Positions 8,267 through 16,009 of a stretch of 64,000 bases of DNA are shown one piece after another. Each line of letters starts with the position of its first letter. The first letter of the stretch is position 1. Location of the stretch: contig NZ_CP045496.1 in assembly GCF_015500075.1 (NCBI RefSeq), positions 6,024,001 to 6,088,000 of the forward strand, in the 5' to 3' direction. A program made the translations under genes and the position numbers. The stretch comes from Mesorhizobium sp. INR15. Its GTDB lineage: Bacteria; Pseudomonadota; Alphaproteobacteria; Rhizobiales; Rhizobiaceae. The notes under the pieces are model-generated. The model saw nothing but the letters and a program-made list of their open reading frames with translations, did no database searches and was not told where the DNA came from.

Positions 8267-9325
8267 CTATTCCTGTGGAGCAACGCCTTCATAGGCTCTC
8301 GTCACCAGCGCGCGCAGTGCGTCTTGTTCGAGCGGCCGCGGATTCCAGTAGGGGTTTTCCAGCGCGCGGCCGACAGCCTCCTCGATATGCGGCCGCGACA
8401 TGCCGATGTCCTTGAGCGCGCGCCTGGCGCCAACAGCACCGGCAAGGTCGTAGAGGCCAAGCGCGGCGTCGCGGACGCCGAGTGCCGCCGCGATCTTGGC
8501 GACGGCTTGCGGCGCCGCTCCTGCATTGTAGGCAAGGGCATGCGGCAGGACGATCGTATGCGTTTCCGCATGCGGCAAGCCGAGCAAGCCTCCCAGTGTG
8601 TGGCAGAGCTTGTGGTGCAGCGCCATGCCGACCGCGCCGAGGCACATGCCGCACAGCCAAGCGCCGTATAGCGCCAGGGATCGCGCTTCCTGGTCGCCGG
8701 GCTTCTCGACAATCCGAGGCAAGGCCCTGGCCAGCGCGCCTATGCCTTCGGCGGCCATCAGGTCGACCACCGGATTGCGGTTACGCGCATACAGCGCCTC
8801 GACCGCGTGTGCGATGGCGTTGATGCCGCTGGTACCGGATATCAATGTCGGCAAGGCAAGCGTCAGATCGACGTCATAGATCACGGCTTCGGGCAATATC
8901 TTGCGGTCGGTTTGCGTGATTTTCGCGCCGTCAACCGTCTCACCGAGAACCGATGTCATTTCCGAGCCGGCATAGGTGGTGGGGATGACGATCTGGGGCA
9001 GATCCGTGCGAAGCGCTATGGCTTTGCCAAGGCCGATTGTCGACCCGCCGCCGACGGCGACAACACCGTCGATCCGAAGATCGGCAACCACGGCCATTGC
9101 CGCCCGCGTAGTGTGCAATGGCGTGTGCATGGCGGCTTCGGCGAAGATGCCCGCCGCGCGATCGCCCAAGAGAGCAGCCACCTGCCCCGCTAGCCGCTGC
9201 CGTGGCGTCGACAGGATCAGAACACGGTTCAAACCCAGTCGCTGGGCCTCCGAAGGCAATTGCGCCAGCGTTCCCGATCCGAAGAGCACGCGGGCCGGAT
9301 TGGCGTTGTAGACAAAGCCATGCAT
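8267..9325 (-). CDS. Maleylacetate reductase (iron-containing alcohol dehydrogenase family)
   Basis: A 352-residue protein with the family pattern of maleylacetate reductases: N-terminal FVYNANPARVLFGSGTLAQL, nucleotide-binding VAVGGGSTIGLGKAIAL, IPTTYAGSEMTSVLGET, and the conserved HHKLCHTLGGLLGLPHAETHT. The enzyme reduces maleylacetate to 3-oxoadipate with NAD(P)H, the merging step of hydroxyquinol, resorcinol and hydroquinone degradation into the beta-ketoadipate pathway. It lies nine bases after the amidohydrolase gene and is surely cotranscribed with it. The next gene down (dioxygenase) is separated by about 200 bases with its own candidate operator. Confidence 0.9.
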   Translation of the reverse strand: MHGFVYNANPARVLFGSGTLAQLPSEAQRLGLNRVLILSTPRQRLAGQVAALLGDRAAGIFAEAAMHTPLHTTRAAMAVVADLRIDGVVAVGGGSTIGLGKAIALRTDLPQIVIPTTYAGSEMTSVLGETVDGAKITQTDRKILPEAVIYDVDLTLALPTLISGTSGINAIAHAVEALYARNRNPVVDLMAAEGIGALARALPRIVEKPGDQEARSLALYGAWLCGMCLGAVGMALHHKLCHTLGGLLGLPHAETHTIVLPHALAYNAGAAPQAVAKIAAALGVRDAALGLYDLAGAVGARRALKDIGMSRPHIEEAVGRALENPYWNPRPLEQDALRALVTRAYEGVAPQE

Positions 9326-9334
9326 CGTCAGGCT

Positions 9335-10324
9335 TCAGGCAAAGCGGGGAAACAAGGCCTGCGCATTGCCCCTGGCGATGGCGTGGCGCTGTTCATCGGT
9401 CAAAGGGAAATCATCCAGCAGTTGCCGGTAATACGCCGAGCGCTCCTTCGCCGCGAACGGCCAGTCGCTGCCGAACGTGATGTGCGTCGGTTCCGCGAAG
9501 GAAAGCAGGCTTGGCAACGCATAGGGCGTGCTGGACAAGGCTGTATCGAAATAGAATCGTCGCAACCGGTTGATGCCGCTTTCGCTGCTGCCGTCGGCCG
9601 AACACAGATTGGCAAAGCGCTGCGCCGCGTAAGGCAGGAATCCGCCGGCATGTGACAGGATTATCCGCAGGCGTGGAAAGCGTTCGAGGCAGCCTGACTT
9701 TGCGATGTTGATCGCCGCCCGCGTCGTGTCGAGCAGGAAATCGGCGGCATAGGAAGGGATGCCCGGCACTTCGTCGCTGGGAAGCGCGCAGGGATGGATA
9801 AGGATTGTCGCCCCACGGCGATCCAGCTCCGCCATCAGCGGGTCCCAAGATGCATCGCCAAGATAGGTGCCGCCGATGTTGCTGAGCAGGATAATGCCAT
9901 CGGCCTGCAGCGTATCGAACGCATGGGCCGTCTCGGCCAGCGCGCCATCGAGATCCGGCAAAGGCAGCGTCGCAAGGAAGCCGAACCGCTTCGGATATCT
10001 CGAGACAATGTCGGCGGCAAACTCATTGACCGCCCGGGCCATCCCGCGCACATCGGCATCCGCATCGAGGTAGACGCCTGGCGTCGAGACCGAGAGAACG
10101 CTGGCGGCAATGCCGTTTTCATTCATCAGGTCGAGAGCGCCCTCAAGGCTCCATTTGGGAAGCGGCCGGTCTCCATCGGCGATGCCTCGGCTGTCGAGCC
10201 AGGCGGCATATTGCGGGGGGAGAATATGATGATGGGTGTCGATGCGGCTATCGTTGCCTGTCGCCTTGGCCGAGTCTGACGCGCATCGGGATTGCCCATG
10301 CGAGCGCGGCAAATCAGTATTCAT
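9335..10324 (-). CDS. Amidohydrolase-family decarboxylase/hydrolase (ACMSD / gamma-resorcylate decarboxylase type)
   Basis: A 329-residue TIM-barrel metal enzyme of the amidohydrolase-2 family. Metal sites are readable: DTHHHILPP (H-x-H), His in ATILIHPCALP, His in IILSHAGGFLPY and Asp in ITFGSDWPF. Relatives are 2-amino-3-carboxymuconate-6-semialdehyde decarboxylase, gamma-resorcylate decarboxylase and 6-methylsalicylate decarboxylase, which remove a carboxylate from an aromatic or related acid without cofactor. Coupled to maleylacetate reductase, the likely substrate is a hydroxybenzoate-type acid; simple hydrolase activity cannot be excluded. The first 25 residues before the HxH motif are poorly conserved, so the real start may be a little internal. 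Confidence 0.78.
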   Translation of the reverse strand: MNTDLPRSHGQSRCASDSAKATGNDSRIDTHHHILPPQYAAWLDSRGIADGDRPLPKWSLEGALDLMNENGIAASVLSVSTPGVYLDADADVRGMARAVNEFAADIVSRYPKRFGFLATLPLPDLDGALAETAHAFDTLQADGIILLSNIGGTYLGDASWDPLMAELDRRGATILIHPCALPSDEVPGIPSYAADFLLDTTRAAINIAKSGCLERFPRLRIILSHAGGFLPYAAQRFANLCSADGSSESGINRLRRFYFDTALSSTPYALPSLLSFAEPTHITFGSDWPFAAKERSAYYRQLLDDFPLTDEQRHAIARGNAQALFPRFA

Positions 10325-10659
10325 TCTGTCAGTCCTCGACTCTGAAAATAATACACGCCACGGCGGTGCGGCGATCCGAGCCGGTGACGCACCGCGAATT
10401 TAGAACGGACACTTTCCCAGCTGCATATCGCGGCGACGAGCAAACGATCGAGGTCGAACAATCCCGGATAAATTTCGATATACTTCGGTTGCGTAAAGCA
10501 TAATTGCCGGGCTTGTGTTCGTTCGAGACTGTTTTATGAATGTCGCGTTTTAGAGCGGTCGATGTTTCGTTGATGCCGGCAAGCTAACGAGCCCCGGGAA
10601 CCGGGACTAGATTGATAAACGGCACATCATTACGATTTTCGGCACCCAAGGGTACTGCC
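10325..10659. other. Divergent promoter region between the decarboxylase and araC genes
   Basis: A 335-bp stretch with no gene. It should hold the promoters of the minus-strand amidohydrolase/reductase pair and of the plus-strand regulator. It contains operator copy 3 directly before araC. AT content rises around 10460-10560. I could not identify unambiguous -35/-10 boxes. Confidence 0.6.
10613..10643 (+). promoter_or_regulatory. Putative AraC-type operator, copy 3 (autoregulatory position)
   Basis: Blocks TGATAAACG, ATTAC and TTTTCGGC occur at the same spacing as in copy 2. The element ends 16 bases before the chosen start codon of the AraC gene, so binding there would be expected to block or tune expression of the regulator. 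Relative to the gene it controls, the element has the opposite orientation to copies 1 and 2. Confidence 0.55.
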
Positions 10660-11523
10660 ATGAGCGAACAGCCGGACACATTGACGACAGCGCTTGCGCC
10701 CGAACTGAGCGAGCGGATCAAATGGATAGTCAGCGAGTTCAAGGTCGATATTCTGACCGCGATCAACTGGCGCATCGCCGCGCCATGGTCACTGGCTTCG
10801 CGCCGGGTCAACGACAGTTTCTTCCTGTTTCCGGCCAAGGGAGTGGTGAAAGTCACCAGCGAAGGCACGGTCTACAGCGCCGCGCCCGGCCAGTTCATCA
10901 TGCTCAGGGACAATGTCGAACACATGGTGGAGCTGGGCGACGGCTGCACCGAGCTCGACATGATTGCGGTCCATTGCCACATCAAGAATGTCTGGAAAGT
11001 GCCGCTGCTCAATTTCTTCGTCCAGCCGACGGGACGTCTGCGTGGTCCCGTCGCGGATATGGCTGAATTGCGAAGCTTCGTGTCGGTGTTCAATACCGAC
11101 AGCCAGTCGGGACAGAACTGGGGCAGCGCCTTCTTGAAAAGCCTGCTGATCCATGAAATTCTCGATGGCGCCCAACTGCTTCCGAGAGACGATCATCTCG
11201 ACCATCGCATCAGCAAGTCGCTGCTGAAGATCCATGATTTCTACAGCCAGGATATCTCGGTCGATAGCCTCGCCGGCGAGAGCAAGCTCAGCCTTGTCCA
11301 GTTTCGAAAACTATTCAGGCTGCATGTCGGTGTCGGACCGAAAAAATATCTCATTCAGTACCGCCTGAATGCCGCTAAGAAACTTCTGCAGGAGAGCGAC
11401 CTCTCCTTGAAGGAGATCGCCGGAGTTGTCGGATTCCAGAGCGTCCAGTATTTTCACTCTGTGTTTCGGGTCAATTTTAAGAGCACGCCGGGCGAATTTC
11501 GCTACAAGTCAAAGCGCATATGA
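10660..11523 (+). CDS. AraC-family transcriptional regulator with cupin sensor
   Basis: A 287-residue regulator: N-terminal cupin-type sensor (about residues 15-125, with PAKGVVKVTSEGTVYSAAPGQFIML) and a C-terminal pair of helix-turn-helix motifs (about 190-285; second motif in LSLKEIAGVVGFQSVQYFHSVFRVNFKSTPGEFR). The start MSEQPDTL is preferred; a longer frame would start inside the operator-like element. It sits divergent from the decarboxylase/reductase pair, and related elements upstream of three units suggest it controls the whole aromatic region, with the sensor domain binding a pathway compound. Regulon membership is inferred. Confidence 0.88.
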   Translation: MSEQPDTLTTALAPELSERIKWIVSEFKVDILTAINWRIAAPWSLASRRVNDSFFLFPAKGVVKVTSEGTVYSAAPGQFIMLRDNVEHMVELGDGCTELDMIAVHCHIKNVWKVPLLNFFVQPTGRLRGPVADMAELRSFVSVFNTDSQSGQNWGSAFLKSLLIHEILDGAQLLPRDDHLDHRISKSLLKIHDFYSQDISVDSLAGESKLSLVQFRKLFRLHVGVGPKKYLIQYRLNAAKKLLQESDLSLKEIAGVVGFQSVQYFHSVFRVNFKSTPGEFRYKSKRI

Positions 11524-11587
11524 GAATACGCTGGCCGAGAGACCTGGCGCTGCAAGACGCCCTGATCGCAACGGATATCCGACGCCT

Positions 11588-12418
11588 TTAAAGAAGGCTC
11601 AAGTCAATCTCGGTGATGTGCCAGCGTCCCAGATTGGCGGTGTAGAGCTTGTCCCCCTTGAAGGCGATATTGGTGGGATGCGCCAAAATGGTCGCCGCTT
11701 GATCCTCGATCAGCACTTCGAGGCCTCTGTCTTCTCGCCAGCGATAGATCCGGCTTGGCTCGTAGCATGAAATGAACAGCGACCCGTCGGGCGCGAAAGC
11801 CACGCCATCCGGAACATTGTGGACGCCTTCGATGACGACCCGCCGCCGCCCCGCCGTCCCGTCGGCAAGGATCGGCACACAGCTGATGCATGGCGCGTCG
11901 CTTTCCACGACGTAGAGACCGTTGCCATCCGGCGCCATGGCCATGCCGTTGGCAAATGACATCGCCTCCCGGCACCATAGGCCGCCCTCGCCTGTCTTCA
12001 GGTCAAAGCGGAAAATCCCCGAGCGTTTGTCTTCACCAACACTGTCCGACACGTAGAGCCAGCCTCTGGCCTCGTCGACGACTGGGTAGTTCGGCACGCG
12101 TATTCCCGCCGAAGCGAAACGTTCCATGCGAGCCGTCACGGCATCCCAGCGGAAGATCGCGGCGTGCTTCAAGTCGCAGGCAAAACAGTTCCCCGTGCTG
12201 TCGAAAGCAATGCCGAGCAGGAAGCCATCGGTGCCACCCATGCGCTCGACCGAGCTGCCATCGGCAGCCAGCCGCAAGAGGTCGCCGGTTTCGGTGCCGC
12301 ACCAGACCGACCCGTCGCGGTGGACGGCCACGCCCTCCGGATGCGCGACGCGTGGACTGGTGAAGATCCCGTCGAAGAAGACCCGCGCGGCGGAGATGTC
12401 GAGCAGCGGCTTGGCCAT
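11588..12418 (-). CDS. SMP-30/gluconolactonase/LRE-family lactonase
   Basis: A 276-residue six-bladed beta-propeller protein. Family signatures: HPEGVAVHRDGSVWCGTETGDLLRL with the metal-ligand Glu, VPNYPVVDEARGWLYVSDS, and NVPDGVAFAPDGSLFISCY. Such enzymes open sugar-derived or other lactones with a divalent metal. It is the last gene of the long minus-strand operon, three bases after the CoA-transferase stop. No signal peptide, so it acts in the cytoplasm. Presence of a lactonase together with a sugar transporter and SDR suggests that a sugar or cyclitol is first oxidised to a lactone. Confidence 0.85.
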   Translation of the reverse strand: MAKPLLDISAARVFFDGIFTSPRVAHPEGVAVHRDGSVWCGTETGDLLRLAADGSSVERMGGTDGFLLGIAFDSTGNCFACDLKHAAIFRWDAVTARMERFASAGIRVPNYPVVDEARGWLYVSDSVGEDKRSGIFRFDLKTGEGGLWCREAMSFANGMAMAPDGNGLYVVESDAPCISCVPILADGTAGRRRVVIEGVHNVPDGVAFAPDGSLFISCYEPSRIYRWREDRGLEVLIEDQAATILAHPTNIAFKGDKLYTANLGRWHITEIDLSLL

Positions 12419-12421
12419 GAA

Positions 12422-14215
12422 TCAGCTCCTTGCGACGTCCCGTCTTTGCTGTAGCGCGATGCATCTTTCGACCACTGCGCGGTCGGCCGCGAGGATCTCG
12501 GCGATGAGCGCACCACGCTCCTTGGCGCTGACGAACTCGAGACGGCGAAGGCCCAGCGGATCGATGCGGTTTCGCAGGACAGCGAGCGTATCGCCGGAAG
12601 GCAGTGGGACCTCCTTGCAACCGGCATCGAACGTCACTGCAAATCCGGTGGCATTACGGATCTGCTCGTGCGTGACGCCGGGCATGGTCTCGATGACGGT
12701 CAATTCCCGGGATGTTTGATCGAGCCGAAAGACGCAAAGATTGGTGAAGACCAGTGCACTGCCGGTGCGATAGCCCATCGGCTCGCGCTCGGCGGGCGTC
12801 AGGAGCCCACGGGCGGAGCTGACGATCTCGACCTGATCCACCAGGGACTGCACCGAATGGCGGGGAATGTAGAGCAGGTAGTCGCGATGCATGTTGGCGA
12901 CGTCGGCCATGCCGCCCTGACCGGGCAACCGGATAAGGCCGCCGCTTGGTTTGCGCAGTGCGATGGTGTTGACACGGCCACATCGATCGACCTGCGCGGC
13001 GCCGACGATCTCATGCGTTACAGCACCTGCCTGGTAGTAGGTCGAGTAAGTGTCGTCGCCACCAGCATGCGCCACTGCCGTCTCGCAATCCAAGCTTTCG
13101 ATCAGTGACAGGATCATCGGGCTTGGCGCGATGTCGAGGTGACCGCAACTCATGGTCGCGATGATCATGTCCGGCGCGTGCGTTGCCTTGGCCAGCCTGT
13201 AGGCGACATTGGCCAGCGGCGACACCGCGCCGGCGCTGGCAAAACTCTCATTGCCGAGTTCGGCGGCGATGCGTACGGCGATGATCTCGTCGACGGCGGC
13301 TTTCTTTTCGCCAGGCGCAAGTGTCGGCATGGCGACAACCGTTTCAGCGCGGACCTTGGCGGCTTGCCGGAGCAGATCCGGCATGCCTTCAGACGGCAGG
13401 CGCAAAGTGTCCGCCAAAGGCGTTTCCCTTGTCGCGAACGCCTCCGACAACGCCTGATAATCCGTCACATGGAATGGCAGGCACGATGCCGGATAGGCGC
13501 CGCCCGGCGCCAGCGCTATGGCCGAAACATGGTTGCGGGTAAGAATGCTCTGGCGCCCGTCCTGCCGAAGCGCCCCGACCGGGACGATTTCCTCGACCGT
13601 GACCAGAACCTTGCGCGCCGCGCCCGCCATGGCGAAGTCGAGTGCGCGGGGGCCTATGATCTGCACATTGCCGCTTTCATCGGCGCGCTGGGCATGGACG
13701 ACGAATGTATCAAGGCGCAGAGGTGGTATGAAACCCGTAACGGTCCCGCCGATGGGATCAGGCGCGGCGATCGCGCGGGGCACGCGCGCCAGCATGTCGG
13801 ACCCTTGCGGGAGCTGGAACGGCATCGACGGCAGGTTCTGCTGTGCTGCCCGCAAGGCCTGGATCATGGCCAGCGCCGTCCAGTCACGGACCTGAATCAT
13901 GCCGGTCTCAGCGGCGGCACGAAAACGCGGCGGAAGGCCAAAAATGTCGAGGCTGGAAAAGCAGAGATCAATTTCCGCTACGGCCTCCGCCTCGAGCAGC
14001 AGTTCGAGCGGCAAGCCGCCGGCCCAGCAGACGTAGCGCAGGTCCCCGACGCCGGAACTGGCGATCGCGCCCAGCAATGCGATGGGCAGCCGGGCGAAAT
14101 GATGGCCGCCAACGCCGAAGACATCCCCCTGGCCAACCATGGCGGCAAGCCCATCAACATCGGTGAAGCGCGGCCGGTTCGGTTTGACCAGAGACATTGC
14201 CAGGCGATCAGTCAC
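12422..14215 (-). CDS. Fused alpha-beta class I CoA-transferase-like protein
   Basis: A 597-residue single chain containing both halves of a glutaconate/3-oxoacid CoA-transferase. The first half (about 1-290) has the alpha-type glycine motif VFGVGGHHFARLP; the second half (about 305-590) has VGAAQVDRCGRVNTIAL, a glycine-rich GQGGMADVANM, TGFAVTFD and IDPLGLRRLEF. In the beta half the segment that normally carries the catalytic Glu (VESG in glutaconate CoA-transferase) reads MSCG, so classical CoA transfer may not occur. The related IpdAB hydrolases of steroid degradation use this fold for ring opening, and a similar C-C cleaving role is possible. Start is a GTG overlapping the previous stop; an ATG at 14197 is an alternative. 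Confidence 0.75.
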   Translation of the reverse strand: MTDRLAMSLVKPNRPRFTDVDGLAAMVGQGDVFGVGGHHFARLPIALLGAIASSGVGDLRYVCWAGGLPLELLLEAEAVAEIDLCFSSLDIFGLPPRFRAAAETGMIQVRDWTALAMIQALRAAQQNLPSMPFQLPQGSDMLARVPRAIAAPDPIGGTVTGFIPPLRLDTFVVHAQRADESGNVQIIGPRALDFAMAGAARKVLVTVEEIVPVGALRQDGRQSILTRNHVSAIALAPGGAYPASCLPFHVTDYQALSEAFATRETPLADTLRLPSEGMPDLLRQAAKVRAETVVAMPTLAPGEKKAAVDEIIAVRIAAELGNESFASAGAVSPLANVAYRLAKATHAPDMIIATMSCGHLDIAPSPMILSLIESLDCETAVAHAGGDDTYSTYYQAGAVTHEIVGAAQVDRCGRVNTIALRKPSGGLIRLPGQGGMADVANMHRDYLLYIPRHSVQSLVDQVEIVSSARGLLTPAEREPMGYRTGSALVFTNLCVFRLDQTSRELTVIETMPGVTHEQIRNATGFAVTFDAGCKEVPLPSGDTLAVLRNRIDPLGLRRLEFVSAKERGALIAEILAADRAVVERCIALQQRRDVARS

Positions 14216-15228
14216 AGCGCGGATGCCTCAATACGGTAACGGGTGACGAAGGGTGTTTCGGGTGAGAATTCCAGCGCCGTTGCGATGCCGGATTGTGTGA
14301 TCGGATTGTCGGCCAACGCGGTCGCCGGGCCGAGCCCGAAGGGCGAGCAGACCGGCTCGATACCGATGGCGACATGACGCCCGTTCCACGGCGCTGCCTT
14401 GCGGCCGCGATTGGAGTACCAGAGCAGAAGGCTCGGGAAGTGTTCCTTCCGCCACGAGAGTTTTACCCGATAGCCGTCCGCGTGGTTGGCGAGCGCCGCC
14501 GTGCCGTCGAGACCCTCAATCTGCAGCAACTCCTCGGTATCGGCGGCCAGAGGCAGGCGCGAGGCGTCAGCCACGCCGCCGGGGCGCGCCGGCACGCTGG
14601 TCAGTTCGGTGAATGACCTGTCGCGGGCGAACAGCTCCGCGCCGGGCTCGACATCGTGTGGATAGGTGCGGCCTTGATCGAAGCGGCCGAGTTCCAGCGT
14701 GGCGGCGCCGGTCTCCAACGGCAGCCGGAACACTGGATGCAGCCCAATGGGCAAGCGGCAGGGACGGCGAACCAGAACCTTGAACTCGATGTCGATGGCC
14801 GGCGCCGAAGGATCGGGTACTATCGTACGTTCAACGCACTCGACCGGGCTTCCCTGAGGATAGGCAAGCGACAGCGACAATGATCCCTTGCCGCTGTCGC
14901 GCCATGTCCAGTCATGGTTTGAGGCATGGCCATGGACCTCTTCATCTGGCTGAGGCGGACCCATCACGCGCGCCCAGGTCTCCGGCCATCCGTCGGCGGA
15001 TACCGAGTAGCCGAAGGGCACGCAGGGCCATTCGCCACGCAACTTGCGCAATATTCCTGGCAGCGCTGCCGCGCCGGGTTCGTGCGACCACGGGGCGATG
15101 TGCATCGGCGAGACCTGCCGGCCATCGGCAAGCAGGAACGTAACGGGAGCCAGCATCGCGCCAAGCCGCTGGACAGTCAGCGCACCATGCGCCCAGCCCA
15201 ATCCGCGATAGTCGTCGCCGTCCTTCAT
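14212..15228 (-). CDS. Aldose 1-epimerase-like (galactose-mutarotase fold) protein
   Basis: A 338-residue protein resembling the aldose-1-epimerase/DUF4432-type beta-sandwich: APWSHEPGAAALPGILRKLRGEWPCVPFG near the front, HGHASNHDWTW containing the usual conserved histidines, PIGLHPVFRLP and a C-terminal IGIEPVCSPFGLG with a likely catalytic Glu. It probably interconverts anomers or binds a sugar derivative. Its ends overlap both neighbours by four bases (ATGA and GTGA), indicating tight translational coupling with the crotonase and the CoA-transferase-like gene. The combination with CoA enzymes is unusual. Confidence 0.75.
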   Translation of the reverse strand: MKDGDDYRGLGWAHGALTVQRLGAMLAPVTFLLADGRQVSPMHIAPWSHEPGAAALPGILRKLRGEWPCVPFGYSVSADGWPETWARVMGPPQPDEEVHGHASNHDWTWRDSGKGSLSLSLAYPQGSPVECVERTIVPDPSAPAIDIEFKVLVRRPCRLPIGLHPVFRLPLETGAATLELGRFDQGRTYPHDVEPGAELFARDRSFTELTSVPARPGGVADASRLPLAADTEELLQIEGLDGTAALANHADGYRVKLSWRKEHFPSLLLWYSNRGRKAAPWNGRHVAIGIEPVCSPFGLGPATALADNPITQSGIATALEFSPETPFVTRYRIEASAL

Positions 15229-16007
15229 GGACCCGCCTTCTTGACCGCACTCCTGTCAGCGAACTCCCTGACGCGCCGCTGGCCGATCTCGCTGCGGTAG
15301 AGGCCGCCCAGAATATCGCGCTCCATGGCGAGACCTTCGGCCAGATCGCCCGACACAGCATGCGCCGTCAGCGTCTTCAGGCCTTCGATAGCGGCGGCGG
15401 GCTCGGCGGCGATCATCTGTGCCAGCTCCAGCGCGCGCGGCATCAACCTGTCGACATCGACGATTTCGTTGACCAGCCCGGCATCGACGAATTGGGAAGC
15501 CGGCACGATGGCGCCGGTCATCAGCAAGAGGTTGGCGCGGTTGCGGCCAAGCCTGGCAACGCTGCGCTGCGTGCCGCCACCGCCAGGGATCAGCCCGAGC
15601 TTGATCTCCGGCAGGCCGAGCTTGGCGAATTGGTGGGCGATGACGATGTCGCAGCACAGCACCAGTTCCATGCCGCCGCCCAGAGCGAAGCCGTTGACCG
15701 CCGCGATCACCGGCTTCGTATTGTTCTCGATCGCCGCGTACATGCGGGTGCCGGCGCCCTGGAACGTGTCGAACTCCGGCCCGCTCTGCGCGGCATATTC
15801 CTTGATGTCGGCGCCAGCCATGAAGCCGCGCCCCTCGCCGGTCACCACGATCGCACCGATGCCTGCATCGCTGGACAGCGCCTCGAAAGCCTCGGTGATC
15901 TCGCCTTGCATCAGCCGGTTCATGGCATTGAGCTGGTCGGCGCGCCGGAAGGTGACGATCGCGACGCGGCCCGAGGTTTCGACCGTCAGTGTCTGGTAGG
16001 CTTTCAT
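15225..16007 (-). CDS. Enoyl-CoA hydratase/isomerase (crotonase)
   Basis: A 260-residue crotonase. The CoA/oxyanion motif GFMAGADIKEY and the second oxyanion loop AVNGFALGGGMELVLCCDIVIA are intact, and both acid residues expected of a hydratase are present (Glu in GGMEL and Glu in LPEIKLGLIPGGGGTQR). It is therefore expected to hydrate an enoyl-CoA or catalyse a related reaction on an acyl-CoA. It starts two bases after the CaiB gene stop, so it likely uses the CoA ester made by CaiB. Confidence 0.9.
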   Translation of the reverse strand: MKAYQTLTVETSGRVAIVTFRRADQLNAMNRLMQGEITEAFEALSSDAGIGAIVVTGEGRGFMAGADIKEYAAQSGPEFDTFQGAGTRMYAAIENNTKPVIAAVNGFALGGGMELVLCCDIVIAHQFAKLGLPEIKLGLIPGGGGTQRSVARLGRNRANLLLMTGAIVPASQFVDAGLVNEIVDVDRLMPRALELAQMIAAEPAAAIEGLKTLTAHAVSGDLAEGLAMERDILGGLYRSEIGQRRVREFADRSAVKKAGP

Positions 16008-16009
16008 CG

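Noticed and set aside
10466..10491. GGATAAATTTCG-type sequence as a fourth AraC element
   Set aside because: Only the GATAAA block and scattered bases match; spacing of the TTCGG block differs from the three accepted copies.
10593..10605. CCCGG-GAA-CCGGG mini hairpin upstream of araC
   Set aside because: Stem of only five pairs and no T-run; too weak for a terminator call in GC-rich DNA.
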